A stretch of DNA of 64,000 nucleotides from Lachnospiraceae bacterium (GTDB taxonomy: Bacteria > Bacillota > Clostridia > Lachnospirales > Lachnospiraceae). Position numbers and translations under genes: made by a program. The stretch covers positions 42,311 through 106,310 of the forward strand of contig JAFQOW010000010.1 in assembly GCA_017412055.1 (NCBI GenBank), read 5' to 3'. Below the pieces are notes generated by a model, which was not told where the DNA came from, searched no databases, and worked only from the letters and a program-made list of their open reading frames with translations. This document shows positions 52,985 to 61,589 of the stretch, piece by piece (positions within the stretch are counted from its first letter, which is position 1; the number at the start of each line of letters is the position of its first letter).

Positions 52985-53755
52985 ATGGAGGGACGTATTC
53001 ATTCAATAGAAACCTTTGGAACAGTAGATGGACCAGGTGTAAGATATGTTATTTTTGTTCAGGGCTGTCCTATGAGATGCCAGTATTGTCACAATCCTGA
53101 TACTTGGGAGATCAATGCTGGTACACTTAGAAGTACAGATGATTTGATAGAAGATTTTGAGAAGTACAGACCTTATCTTACCAATGGTGGTCTAACTGTA
53201 ACCGGTGGAGAACCATTACTTCAGATTGATTTTATGATTGAGCTGTTTAAAAAAGCTAAGAAAAGGGATATCCATACATGTATAGATACATCAGGTGTAG
53301 TATTCAACAGGAAAAGTCAAGTGTTTATGGACAAGTTTAATGAGTTGTTGAAGTATACTGATTTGATTATGCTTGATATTAAGCATATTGATGACGAAGG
53401 ACATAAGATACTCACAGGACACACCAATGAGAATATCCTTGACTTGGCTAGATACCTAAATGAGATTGATTTTCCTGTTTGGATTCGTCATGTGACAGTA
53501 CCGGGAATCACATATAAAACAGAGTATTTGCAGAAAGTTGGCGCATTTTTAGGAGAGCTTGATAATGTAAAAGCATTGGATGTATTGCCATATCATACTA
53601 TGGGCGTGCCTAAGTATGAAGCATTGGGAATGGAGTATCCGTTAAAGGATGTTCCGCCATTAGAGAAGGTAGAAGCTGCCAAGGCGAGAGATATTATCTT
53701 ATATCATATGAAGAAGAGAAAGCAGGAGTTATTAACTGGTAAGACAAATAATTAA
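52985..53755 (+). CDS. pflA: Pyruvate formate-lyase-activating enzyme
   Basis: The 256-residue radical SAM enzyme installs the glycyl radical on pyruvate formate-lyase. The iron-sulfur motif is CPMRCQYC (about 29-36), followed by TGGEPLLQ (about 75-82) for SAM binding and LDIKHIDDEGHKILTG, typical of activases. No pflB is adjacent in the window. AAAGAAAGG-type spacing supports the ATG, and a TATAAT-like box lies upstream, so it likely has its own promoter. Confidence 0.93.
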   Translation: MEGRIHSIETFGTVDGPGVRYVIFVQGCPMRCQYCHNPDTWEINAGTLRSTDDLIEDFEKYRPYLTNGGLTVTGGEPLLQIDFMIELFKKAKKRDIHTCIDTSGVVFNRKSQVFMDKFNELLKYTDLIMLDIKHIDDEGHKILTGHTNENILDLARYLNEIDFPVWIRHVTVPGITYKTEYLQKVGAFLGELDNVKALDVLPYHTMGVPKYEALGMEYPLKDVPPLEKVEAAKARDIILYHMKKRKQELLTGKTNN

Positions 53756-53857
53756 TGGATAAATTATATGATAAAGATGGGAAAATATCGCATATGCCAC
53801 AAAATTTAAAACGAAATCACAAAAAACAAAGCAAAAATTAAAAGAGGTTAACATAAT

Positions 53858-54451
53858 ATGGATGAACGCTTGAAAAAACAGATGAAATTCGCATTGGAGA
53901 TGGATAAGGAAAAAGGGATTGGACGTCAGACTTATATCCTAAATGCTTTGAGAAAAGAAAACGATGCAGAGCATGGATGGCATCTTGCAATTATGACTAT
54001 GTTGTTATCTGAATATGCCAATGAAAAGATTGACATAGGAAGAACTATTGAGATGGTAGTTATCCATGATGTGGTAGAAATTGATGCAGGTGATACTTAT
54101 GCTTATGACGATGCAGGCAATTCAACAAAAGCAGAGCGAGAGAAGAAGGCGGCAGACAGAATATTCGGAATGTTGTCACCTGAGCAGGGACAGTATTTTA
54201 TGGATTTATGGTTGGAATTTGAAGAAGCAAGCACACCGGAAGCGAAATTTGCCACAGCTATAGATAGCGTTCAGCCGCTTATGTTAAATGATGCATCTAA
54301 TGGATTGGCTTGGCGTGAACATGAGGTGGCAGCATCAAAAGTAAGGGATAGAGCTTTGAAAAAGATAAAGCCAGGCTCAGAAAAATTATATGAGATGGTT
54401 ATAGAGATTATAGGGGAAAACGTACAAAAAGGTAATCTTAGGGATTGCTAA
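53858..54451 (+). CDS. HD-domain hydrolase, YfbR/HDDC2-like
   Basis: The 197-residue protein has HD motifs: EHGWHL (first His, about 39), VIHDVVEIDAGD (HD pair, about 70-81) and TAIDSVQPL (Asp, about 147). This pattern is that of HD_3 nucleotide phosphohydrolases related to 5'-nucleotidase YfbR, which remove phosphate from deoxynucleotides with a metal. GAGG precedes the ATG. No operon partner is clear, since the next gene starts 69 bases on with its own site. Confidence 0.82.
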   Translation: MDERLKKQMKFALEMDKEKGIGRQTYILNALRKENDAEHGWHLAIMTMLLSEYANEKIDIGRTIEMVVIHDVVEIDAGDTYAYDDAGNSTKAEREKKAADRIFGMLSPEQGQYFMDLWLEFEEASTPEAKFATAIDSVQPLMLNDASNGLAWREHEVAASKVRDRALKKIKPGSEKLYEMVIEIIGENVQKGNLRDC

Positions 54452-54520
54452 TGATTAGAAAAATGTGTAAAAACAATCGTAGGGTTTTAGAAAAATAATA
54501 AAAGAAAGAGGATGAATTTT

Positions 54521-54835
54521 ATGGCAAGAGAGATTAATTTTGAAGAATATAACAATGAGGTACTTAAAAGCGATAAGTTAGTTCTTATTGATTTTTTTGC
54601 AACATGGTGTGGCCCATGTAAAATGTTAGCACCAGTTATCGAGCAGGTGTCAAATGACCATGAGGATGTAATGGTTGTAAAAGTAGATGTAGATAAGAAT
54701 CCAGAATTGGCTGTTCTTTACAAAGTTGCTAGTATTCCTACATTAGTGTTCTTAAAGGAAGGTAAGTGCGTAAAGGAACATGTGGGATTTGCTACAAAAG
54801 CAGAGATAGAAAAAATGATTGAGGAATGTAAATAA
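54521..54835 (+). CDS. trxA: Thioredoxin
   Basis: The 104-residue protein has the active-site WCGPCK (Cys about 29 and 32), FFATWCGP, VDVDKNPELA and the cis-Pro segment SIPTLVFLKEGK (about 72-83), all canonical. It reduces protein disulfides in the cytosol. AGAGG lies nine bases before ATG 54521; the ATG at 54512 overlaps that site and is not used. Confidence 0.94.
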   Translation: MAREINFEEYNNEVLKSDKLVLIDFFATWCGPCKMLAPVIEQVSNDHEDVMVVKVDVDKNPELAVLYKVASIPTLVFLKEGKCVKEHVGFATKAEIEKMIEECK

Positions 54836-54872
54836 TAATTTACAGTGAAAGATTGTTAGAACGGTATATATT

Positions 54873-55628
54873 ATGACTGACGAAGAGATTTATTTACAAA
54901 AAAGAATAATAGAATTGGCGGAGCGCTCGTTTAAGTGCTCCCAATATTTTTTTACTGGATTTTTATCAGCGACAGATATTTCTTTACTACATGAAACAGT
55001 TAAGGAGCATAAGCTTATATGTAAGCTCTGGGGTGGAAGAGAAGATGCTGAGAGAAAGATGGCAAGATTTGGGGATAGGGAATCTATAGGATACGAGGTG
55101 GATTTTCCTATAGCTATTATCTGTATTGAACCGATTCTTAAGAAATTTTCTGATGATTTCACTCATAGAGATTTTCTTGGAGCTATTATGAATCTTGGAA
55201 TAAAGAGAGAAACTATAGGTGATATATTAGTTGTGGATAAGCTTGCCTATGTGTATGTAGAGGATAAAATGGCTGATTATATAATAGATAATCTTAAGAA
55301 GGTTAAACACACGCATATAAAGGTTACAAAAATCCATGAACTGCCTATAGAATTTCAGTCCAAGAGAAAAGAAAGCAAGCTTTTAGTATCTTCTCTTCGT
55401 TTAGATGTGGTTATAGCAGGGAAATACAATATGTCGAGAAATCAGGTATTGGAGTTATTTAGGAGTAAAAAAGTATTTTTAAATGAAAGGTTATGTGAAA
55501 ATAACAGCTATATGGTAAAGACGGATGATATTATTGCTGTTAGAGGTTATGGAAAGATGGTCTTTAAGCAGATATTTGGAGAGACAAGGAAGGGCAGAAT
55601 TTACATACAAGTGGAGGAATATGTATAG
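54873..55628 (+). CDS. YlmH-family RNA-binding protein with S4 domain
   Basis: The 251-residue protein has an N-terminal YlmH-type domain (about 1-165; AERSFKCSQYFFTGFLS, HRDFLGAIMNLGIKRETIGDI) and a C-terminal S4 domain (about 180-245; LRLDVVIAGKYNMSRNQVLELFRSKKVFLNERL). It binds RNA or ribosomes; B. subtilis YlmH works in ribosome rescue of stalled nascent chains. Its gene is usually near division genes, but here it directly abuts copA: the copA ATG immediately follows the stop. Confidence 0.9.
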   Translation: MTDEEIYLQKRIIELAERSFKCSQYFFTGFLSATDISLLHETVKEHKLICKLWGGREDAERKMARFGDRESIGYEVDFPIAIICIEPILKKFSDDFTHRDFLGAIMNLGIKRETIGDILVVDKLAYVYVEDKMADYIIDNLKKVKHTHIKVTKIHELPIEFQSKRKESKLLVSSLRLDVVIAGKYNMSRNQVLELFRSKKVFLNERLCENNSYMVKTDDIIAVRGYGKMVFKQIFGETRKGRIYIQVEEYV

Positions 55629-58025
55629 ATGATAGAAGAAGTATATTTGATAGAAGGAATGTCCTGTGCAGCATGCTCGGCGGCAGTGGAACGAGTTACG
55701 AGAAAGCTTGAGGGTGTAGAGCGCAGCGATGTTAATTTGACTACAAATAAGATGATTATATATTATGATGAAGCAAAGGTTACAAGAGAGCTTATTATGT
55801 CAAAGGTAAAAAAAGCTGGATTTGGAATTAGTCTTTATGAGGAAGAGGAAACACTTGAAACTAAAGAAAATGTTGAAGATTATGTTAACGTCAAAGAGGG
55901 TAGTGTTAGCAGTGTAGTTGAAAGCAATAAAGAGAATATATATGAGAAGGAAGAGGAAAATTTAAGGATACATAAGAAGAATTTAATAAGTGCAGCTGTA
56001 TTTACAGTATTTCTTTTGTATATTTCTATGGGTCCTATGCTTATAAAGGGCTTGCCGATTCCTCCTATAATGGATATGGACAAATATCCAGGCAATTATG
56101 CATTGACACAGCTATTATTGACTATTCCAATATTGTGGTTTGGAAAAAAGTTTTTTATAAATGGATTTAAGTCTTTATTTCATTTGAATCCTAATATGGA
56201 TTCTCTTGTGGCTATAGGAAGTGCGGCATCATTTATATATAGCCTTGTTATGACTTACTTGATTCCATTAAATAGTCATTATGTTCATAACTTGTATTTT
56301 GAATCGGCAGCAGTAGTTATAACACTTATTATGTTTGGAAAATATCTTGAAGGTTTAAGCAAGGTTAAAACTAAGGGTGCAATTCGAAAACTTATGGAAA
56401 TATCCCCAGATGAGGCAAATCTTTTAGACGGAACTAAGGTTCCAACTAAGAGTCTTAAAATAGATGATGTGGTATTGGTAAAACCTGGTGAGAAAATACC
56501 TCTTGATGGTGTAGTTATCAAAGGTAATAGCGGCGTAGATGAAGCTATGATTACAGGTGAGAGTATTCCGGTTGAAAAGGGAGAAGGGGACAATGTAATA
56601 GGTGGAAGTATAAATGTTAATGGTATGTTGCATATAAAGATTACAAAAGTTGGTAAAGATACAACTTTATCTAAGATTATTAAGTTTGTAGAGGATGCAC
56701 AGGGGAAGAAGGCGCCTATATCTAAGCTTGCTGACAAGGTGGCTGGTGTCTTTGTGCCTGCTGTTATATGTATAGCTGTCATTGCAGGGATTATTTGGCT
56801 GATTCTTGGAAAGGACTTGGCATTTGTACTTAAAATATTTACGTCAGTTTTAGTAATAGCGTGTCCATGCTCTCTAGGACTTGCAACTCCTACTGCTATT
56901 ATGGTTGGTACAGGTCTTGGAGCCTCTAATGGCATACTTATTAGAAATGGTGAGATACTTGAAATTGCCCATAAGGTAGATACGGTGGTTTTAGATAAAA
57001 CAGGAACTATAACAGAAGGAAAGCCTTCCGTTCGCGAGGTTTTTGCAGAAGGTATCACAGAAGAGGAGCTGATTAAGATTGCAGCTACAGTGGAAAGTGT
57101 GTCAGAGCATCCGCTGGGAAAGGCTGTCATAGATAAGGCGACAGAAGTAAGTGAGAGCATATGTGACAAAAATGCTTGCGGTATGACGAAATTCGGATAT
57201 GAGGTGTCAGAGTTTACAAATCATTCTGGAATGGGTGTAGAGTCTTACATTAAAGCTAAAGATGAAGCAATGAGTGATAAGCCATTGGACGGTTTAACTA
57301 CTAATAAGGTGCTTGTAGGAAATAGAAAGCTTATGAGTAAATTTAATATAGCTATAAATGAGTCTTTTGAAGAAAAGATGGACAATTATGAGAAAGAAGG
57401 TCAAACACCTCTTCTTGTAGCTATAGATGGACAATTGAGGGGAATTATAAGTGTGGCTGACACAATCAAGGAAACTAGTAAAGAAGCCATATCTATTATG
57501 AAGAATACAGGACTTCACGTTGTAATGCTTACAGGTGATAATAAGGGGGCGGCAGGTGCTATTGGAAGACAGGCAGGTGTTGATGAAATTGTAGCAGAAG
57601 TATTGCCTGAGGATAAGGCAGGTGTTATATCAAAGCTGCAAGAAGAAGGCCGTAAGGTTATGATGGTTGGAGATGGAATCAATGATGCTCCTGCGTTGAC
57701 ACAGGCGGATGTTGGATGTGCTATAGGCAACGGTTCAGATATTGCTATCGAAGCGGGAGATATTGTACTGATGAAGTCGGATTTATTAGATGTTCCGGCC
57801 GCTATAAGACTTAGCCATCTCACCATTACAAATATTAAAGAGAATTTGTTCTGGGCATTTTTGTACAATTCAATTGGACTTCCGATTGCCGCTGGTGTAT
57901 TATATAGTGTGAATGGATTGTTGTTAAATCCTATGCTTGGAGGGCTTGCAATGTCTTTAAGCTCGGTGTGTGTGGTAAGTAATGCGCTCAGACTTAAGAC
58001 GAAGAAGCTAAGAAAAAATCATTAG
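55629..58025 (+). CDS. copA: Copper-exporting P1B-type ATPase
   Basis: The 798-residue ATPase has one N-terminal HMA domain (GMSCAACSAAVERV, about 9-22), a Glu-rich linker, eight expected membrane helices, the copper site CPCSLG, the phosphorylation loop DKTGTITEG, the HP motif SEHPLGKA, and GDGINDAP. It exports Cu(I). The gene starts directly after the YlmH-like gene with little room, so translational coupling is likely. A copper chaperone gene lies 655 bases downstream, across a GreA-like gene. Confidence 0.95.
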   Translation: MIEEVYLIEGMSCAACSAAVERVTRKLEGVERSDVNLTTNKMIIYYDEAKVTRELIMSKVKKAGFGISLYEEEETLETKENVEDYVNVKEGSVSSVVESNKENIYEKEEENLRIHKKNLISAAVFTVFLLYISMGPMLIKGLPIPPIMDMDKYPGNYALTQLLLTIPILWFGKKFFINGFKSLFHLNPNMDSLVAIGSAASFIYSLVMTYLIPLNSHYVHNLYFESAAVVITLIMFGKYLEGLSKVKTKGAIRKLMEISPDEANLLDGTKVPTKSLKIDDVVLVKPGEKIPLDGVVIKGNSGVDEAMITGESIPVEKGEGDNVIGGSINVNGMLHIKITKVGKDTTLSKIIKFVEDAQGKKAPISKLADKVAGVFVPAVICIAVIAGIIWLILGKDLAFVLKIFTSVLVIACPCSLGLATPTAIMVGTGLGASNGILIRNGEILEIAHKVDTVVLDKTGTITEGKPSVREVFAEGITEEELIKIAATVESVSEHPLGKAVIDKATEVSESICDKNACGMTKFGYEVSEFTNHSGMGVESYIKAKDEAMSDKPLDGLTTNKVLVGNRKLMSKFNIAINESFEEKMDNYEKEGQTPLLVAIDGQLRGIISVADTIKETSKEAISIMKNTGLHVVMLTGDNKGAAGAIGRQAGVDEIVAEVLPEDKAGVISKLQEEGRKVMMVGDGINDAPALTQADVGCAIGNGSDIAIEAGDIVLMKSDLLDVPAAIRLSHLTITNIKENLFWAFLYNSIGLPIAAGVLYSVNGLLLNPMLGGLAMSLSSVCVVSNALRLKTKKLRKNH

Positions 58026-58115
58026 ATATAATATAATAAGTGATGGATATGATGAGGTAAAGTTCTATAGTGTTTTGAGGACTATTAAATTTTGATAGAA
58101 AGATGAGGAAGCTAT

Positions 58116-58616
58116 ATGGGAGATAATCTTACAGAAAATGACATAAAAAAAATACAGGAAGAGATAAATTACCGAAAGCTGGTAGTTCGTCCAGAGGCTA
58201 TAGAGGCTGTTAAGGAAGCAAGAGCTCAGGGAGATTTAAGCGAGAATTTTGAGTATTATGCAGCTAAGCGAGATAAGAATAAGAATGAGAGTCGTATTCG
58301 TTATTTGGAGCGAATGATTAAAAATGCAAATATTGTCTCAGATGAATCTGAAGATGATGAAGTAGGTATAAATAAAGTGGTTGAGCTATATTTTGAGGAA
58401 GATGATGAGACAGAAAGATTCAAGATAACTACTTCTGTCAGAGGAAATTCCTTAGGTGGAAATATAAGCATAGAGTCTCCTATAGGTAAGGCAGTTATGG
58501 GTCATAAGGTAGGAGATAGGGTGTTGGTTTCAGTAAATGAAAATGTTTCTTATTATGTTGTTATAAAGTCAATTGAAGTAGATAGTGATGAGGATGATGC
58601 AATAAGAAGCTTTTAG
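58116..58616 (+). CDS. greA: GreA/GreB-type transcript cleavage factor
   Basis: The 166-residue protein has the Gre coiled coil (about 5-80) with the tip pattern ARAQGDLSENFEYYAAK (Asp and Glu of the catalytic loop) and a C-terminal FKBP-like domain ending SPIGKAVMGHKVGDRVLV (about 121-138). It rescues backtracked RNA polymerase. It sits between copA and copZ, but I see no role in copper handling. GAGGAAG precedes the ATG. Confidence 0.92.
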   Translation: MGDNLTENDIKKIQEEINYRKLVVRPEAIEAVKEARAQGDLSENFEYYAAKRDKNKNESRIRYLERMIKNANIVSDESEDDEVGINKVVELYFEEDDETERFKITTSVRGNSLGGNISIESPIGKAVMGHKVGDRVLVSVNENVSYYVVIKSIEVDSDEDDAIRSF

Positions 58617-58680
58617 GGAGTGAAATTTGTAAGAGGTAGCTATAAACATACAATTTATGATTTTGAAAGGAGCAATAATT

Positions 58681-58875
58681 ATGGCAGTATTAAAGGTTGA
58701 AGGAATGCATTGTGGAAAGTGTGTAGAGAGAATTACTAACGCATTAAACCAGGTAAATCTTGATTTTAACGTATCATTGGAGGATAAGACAGTAACAATT
58801 AATGGATGTGACCAATGCGTAAAGACTGCGATATCAGAGCTTGATGATTTGGGTTTTGATGCAGTGGTACAGTAA
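58681..58875 (+). CDS. copZ: Copper chaperone, HMA-domain
   Basis: The 64-residue HMA protein has the metal loop GMHCGKC (about 7-13), with FNVSLEDKTVTI and the LDDLGFDAVV end typical of CopZ. A second Cys pair, GCDQC, is found at about 41-45, which the usual CopZ lacks. AAAGGAG lies ten bases before ATG 58681. It probably delivers Cu(I) to the copA product. Confidence 0.9.
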   Translation: MAVLKVEGMHCGKCVERITNALNQVNLDFNVSLEDKTVTINGCDQCVKTAISELDDLGFDAVVQ

Positions 58876-58898
58876 AATAGAAAAAACACTGGTTTTAC

Positions 58899-58927
58899 TT
58901 GAAAAAGTGCCAATAAAATGATATAAA
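58899..58927 (+). promoter_or_regulatory. Promoter of the first amino-acid ABC operon
   Basis: TTGAAA (58899-58904) and TATAAA (58922-58927) are spaced by 17 bases, about 80 bases before the first start codon. Confidence 0.55.
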
Positions 58928-59005
58928 TAATATCTATGTTAGTATATGTAAAATACAATACTAAGATACATAATATGGCATGTTAAAAAGAAAGGAATGT
59001 TTAAG

Positions 59006-59860
59006 ATGAAAATTAAGAAGTTAATAGCACTTGGACTTGCAACTGTTATGGCAGCTTCTACATTTGTAGGCTGTGGTAAGGATAAAGCAGAGAAGAAGGT
59101 AAAGGTTATCGAAATCGACCTTACAAGTGAGGAATATGCATTTGGTGTTGATAAGAATCAGCCAGAGCTTTTAGAGGATGTGAATACATTTATCGCACAG
59201 ATTAAGGAAGATGGAACATTTGATGAAATCTGTAACAGATATTTCGGTGATGGTGAGCCAGTTCCAGTTACATCAGCAAAGCTTGATTCAAGTAAGGATC
59301 AGTTAGTAGTTGCTACAAATGCTTCATTTGAACCATTTGAGTGGACAAAGGGCGAGAGCTACCTTGGTATCGATATGGAAATCGCTAAGGCACTTGCAGA
59401 TGCACTTGGTAAGGAGCTTGTTATTCAGAATATGGATTTCGATGCAGTTTGTCTTGCTGTAGGTCAGCAGAAATGTGATATAGCTATGGCAGGTCTTACA
59501 GTTAAGGAAGACCGTAAGGAGTATGTAACATTTACAGATTCATATTACTCAGCATCACAGAAGATTATCGTTCCAGCTGATGATGATACATTTGATGATT
59601 GTAAGACAGCAGAGGATGTTGAAAAGATTCTTAATACATTAGGTAGTGACGTAAAGGTTGGTGTTCAGAATGGAACAACAGGACAGTTCTACTGTGAAGG
59701 TGATGAAGAATGGGGCTTTGAAGGCTTTGACTTTAAGACTGTTGCATACAAGAACGGTTCATTGGCAGTACAGGATTTAATTAACAAAAATATTAAGTAT
59801 GTAATCATTGATTCAGCTCCAGCAGCATGTATTACAGAAGCAATCAATGATATGCAGTAA
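59006..59860 (+). CDS. Amino-acid ABC transporter binding lipoprotein, circularly permuted
   Basis: The 284-residue lipoprotein (lipobox FVGC, Cys about 23) is a type II substrate-binding protein. Its order is odd: residues about 34-80 (LTSEEYAFGVDKNQPELL, FIAQIKEDGTFDEICNRYFG) match what is normally the C-terminal segment of this family, and the usual N-terminal start (LVVATNASFEPFEW) appears only at about 105. The chain ends at YVIIDSAPAACI, where the normal protein would continue into the displaced segment. Start ATG 59006 has AAAGG ten bases upstream. It heads a three-gene importer. Confidence 0.88.
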   Translation: MKIKKLIALGLATVMAASTFVGCGKDKAEKKVKVIEIDLTSEEYAFGVDKNQPELLEDVNTFIAQIKEDGTFDEICNRYFGDGEPVPVTSAKLDSSKDQLVVATNASFEPFEWTKGESYLGIDMEIAKALADALGKELVIQNMDFDAVCLAVGQQKCDIAMAGLTVKEDRKEYVTFTDSYYSASQKIIVPADDDTFDDCKTAEDVEKILNTLGSDVKVGVQNGTTGQFYCEGDEEWGFEGFDFKTVAYKNGSLAVQDLINKNIKYVIIDSAPAACITEAINDMQ

Positions 59861-59880
59861 TAGGCTAGAGAGGATATTTC

Positions 59881-60591
59881 ATGGGAGACTTTTCGAAGAA
59901 GATAGACAAATTTATAGAGATATTCATTGACTATAAGGGATATGTTAAAGTGTTAGAAGGACTTCAAAATACGCTCCTTATAGCAGTGCTTGGTCTTATT
60001 ATTGGTATAATTATAGGAACTCTTATAGCAGTTGTCAGAGTTATACCTAAGTATAAGCTTATGCCTAAGATACTCAATGGAATATGCTCATTTTATGTAG
60101 CATTGTTTAGAGGTACACCGATAGTTGTGCAGCTGCTTGTATTCTACTATGTATTGTTACCTCTTATGGGTATAAAGATTACTGGTGTGGATGTATCTAT
60201 ACTTGTATTCGGTTTAAATAGTGCCGCATATATTTCAGAGATTATGCGAAGTGGTATTATGTCTGTTGATAATGGACAGATGGAGGCAGGAAGAGCTGTG
60301 GGACTTAGCTTTAGCACATCTATGTTAAAGATTGTGATTCCACAGGCAGTAAAAAATATTCTTCCAACATTAGGTAATGAGTTTATTGCTCTTATAAAGG
60401 AAACTTCAGTAGTAAGCTTTGTAGGTGCTACTGACCTTTACATAGCGTTTAACTATATCGGTAGCAATAATTACGAGTTTATGGTTCCATATCTTGTGAT
60501 GGCTATGATATATATGGTTCTTATACTTATTATAAGTTTAGGCATTAAAATTATGGAAAGGAGCCTGAGAAAAAGTGATAGACGTAATTAA
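59881..60591 (+). CDS. Amino-acid ABC transporter permease
   Basis: The 236-residue membrane protein has the HisM/GlnP pattern: [16 protein letters not shown] (about 22), [19 protein letters not shown] (about 77-95), and an EAA-like loop [30 protein letters not shown]. It forms the membrane channel of the importer. It starts 20 bases after the binding protein and overlaps the ATPase gene by 17 bases. Confidence 0.94.
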   Translation: MGDFSKKIDKFIEIFIDYKGYVKVLEGLQNTLLIAVLGLIIGIIIGTLIAVVRVIPKYKLMPKILNGICSFYVALFRGTPIVVQLLVFYYVLLPLMGIKITGVDVSILVFGLNSAAYISEIMRSGIMSVDNGQMEAGRAVGLSFSTSMLKIVIPQAVKNILPTLGNEFIALIKETSVVSFVGATDLYIAFNYIGSNNYEFMVPYLVMAMIYMVLILIISLGIKIMERSLRKSDRRN

Positions 60592-61405
60592 TCTTGAAAA
60601 ACACTTCGGTGATAATAAAGTTTTAAATGGTATAAATGTTACTATTGAAAAAGGCGATATAATGGTAGTTATCGGTCCTTCAGGCTCAGGAAAAAGTACT
60701 TTTCTTAGATGCTTAAACTGTATGGAAGACCCTACAGGTGGACAGATTATTTTCCACGGCGTAGATATAGCTGATATGAAGGTTGATATCAATGTTCACA
60801 GAAGAAATATGGGTATGGTATTCCAGCACTTTAATCTATTTAACAATAAGACAGTTATTGAAAATATTATGTTGGCGCCAGTTCATCTTCAATGTAAGGA
60901 TTTAAAGAAGGCAAAGAGACATAATAGAATAATTAAGTTTACAAACTTGTTTAGAGGCAAGGATAAGAAGAAGGCACCTGTAGAAATTACCACTACAAAG
61001 GCTGAGATAGTAAAGAATGCAAGAATTAAAGCAGAGGAGCTTTTACAGCGCATAGGTCTTTTAGATAAGGCCGATGTATATCCATCTACATTATCAGGTG
61101 GACAGAAGCAGAGAGTTGCAATCGTTCGTTCTCTTGCTATGAATCCAGAGGTTATCCTTTTTGATGAGCCAACAAGTGCTCTTGATCCAGAGATGGTAGG
61201 GGAGGTTCTTGATTTGATGAAGGCTCTTGCTAATGAGGGTATGACAATGATTATTGTTACTCATGAGATGGGATTTGCTAGGGAAGTAGCAAATAAGGTG
61301 CTTTTCATTGATGACGGACAGATTCTTGAGTGTGCACCACCAGAAGAGTTCTTTGGAAATCCAAAGAATCCTAGACTTAAGGAATTTTTGTCAAAGGTTT
61401 TATAG
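60575..61405 (+). CDS. Amino-acid ABC transporter ATPase with internal insert
   Basis: The 276-residue ATPase has Walker A (GPSGSGKST, about 33-41), signature LSGGQKQRV, Walker B with [14 protein letters not shown], and [11 protein letters not shown] typical of GlnQ. A Lys-rich insert of about 35 residues (about 108-150; [21 protein letters not shown]) lies in the helical domain, making it longer than the usual 240. The start is GTG 60575, within the permease end, with AAAGGAG about 12 bases upstream. Confidence 0.92.
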   Translation: MIDVINLEKHFGDNKVLNGINVTIEKGDIMVVIGPSGSGKSTFLRCLNCMEDPTGGQIIFHGVDIADMKVDINVHRRNMGMVFQHFNLFNNKTVIENIMLAPVHLQCKDLKKAKRHNRIIKFTNLFRGKDKKKAPVEITTTKAEIVKNARIKAEELLQRIGLLDKADVYPSTLSGGQKQRVAIVRSLAMNPEVILFDEPTSALDPEMVGEVLDLMKALANEGMTMIIVTHEMGFAREVANKVLFIDDGQILECAPPEEFFGNPKNPRLKEFLSKVL

Positions 61406-61437
61406 GTTTATTATAGAATTTGAGATGATAGTGATAT

Positions 61438-61486
61438 TAAACACATCTGATTAGCTGAAAGGTTAATAGGATGTGTTTCCTTTTTT
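61438..61486 (+). terminator. Terminator after the first ABC operon
   Basis: AAACACATC pairs with GATGTGTTT, with a further TGATTAgct/ggTTAATAg stem inside, followed by CC and six Ts. Confidence 0.85.
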
Positions 61487-61589
61487 ATTTACAATTTTAC
61501 TTAAAAACATAGACAAAATCGCTTTAGTGGGGTAAAATGATAACGGTTTAATATAATTACAGTAATAAATTACTAAGGAGAGAAGATAA

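Noticed and set aside
56285..57169. 294-codon minus-strand frame
   Set aside because: Antisense to the conserved core of copA, which is clearly coding on the plus strand.
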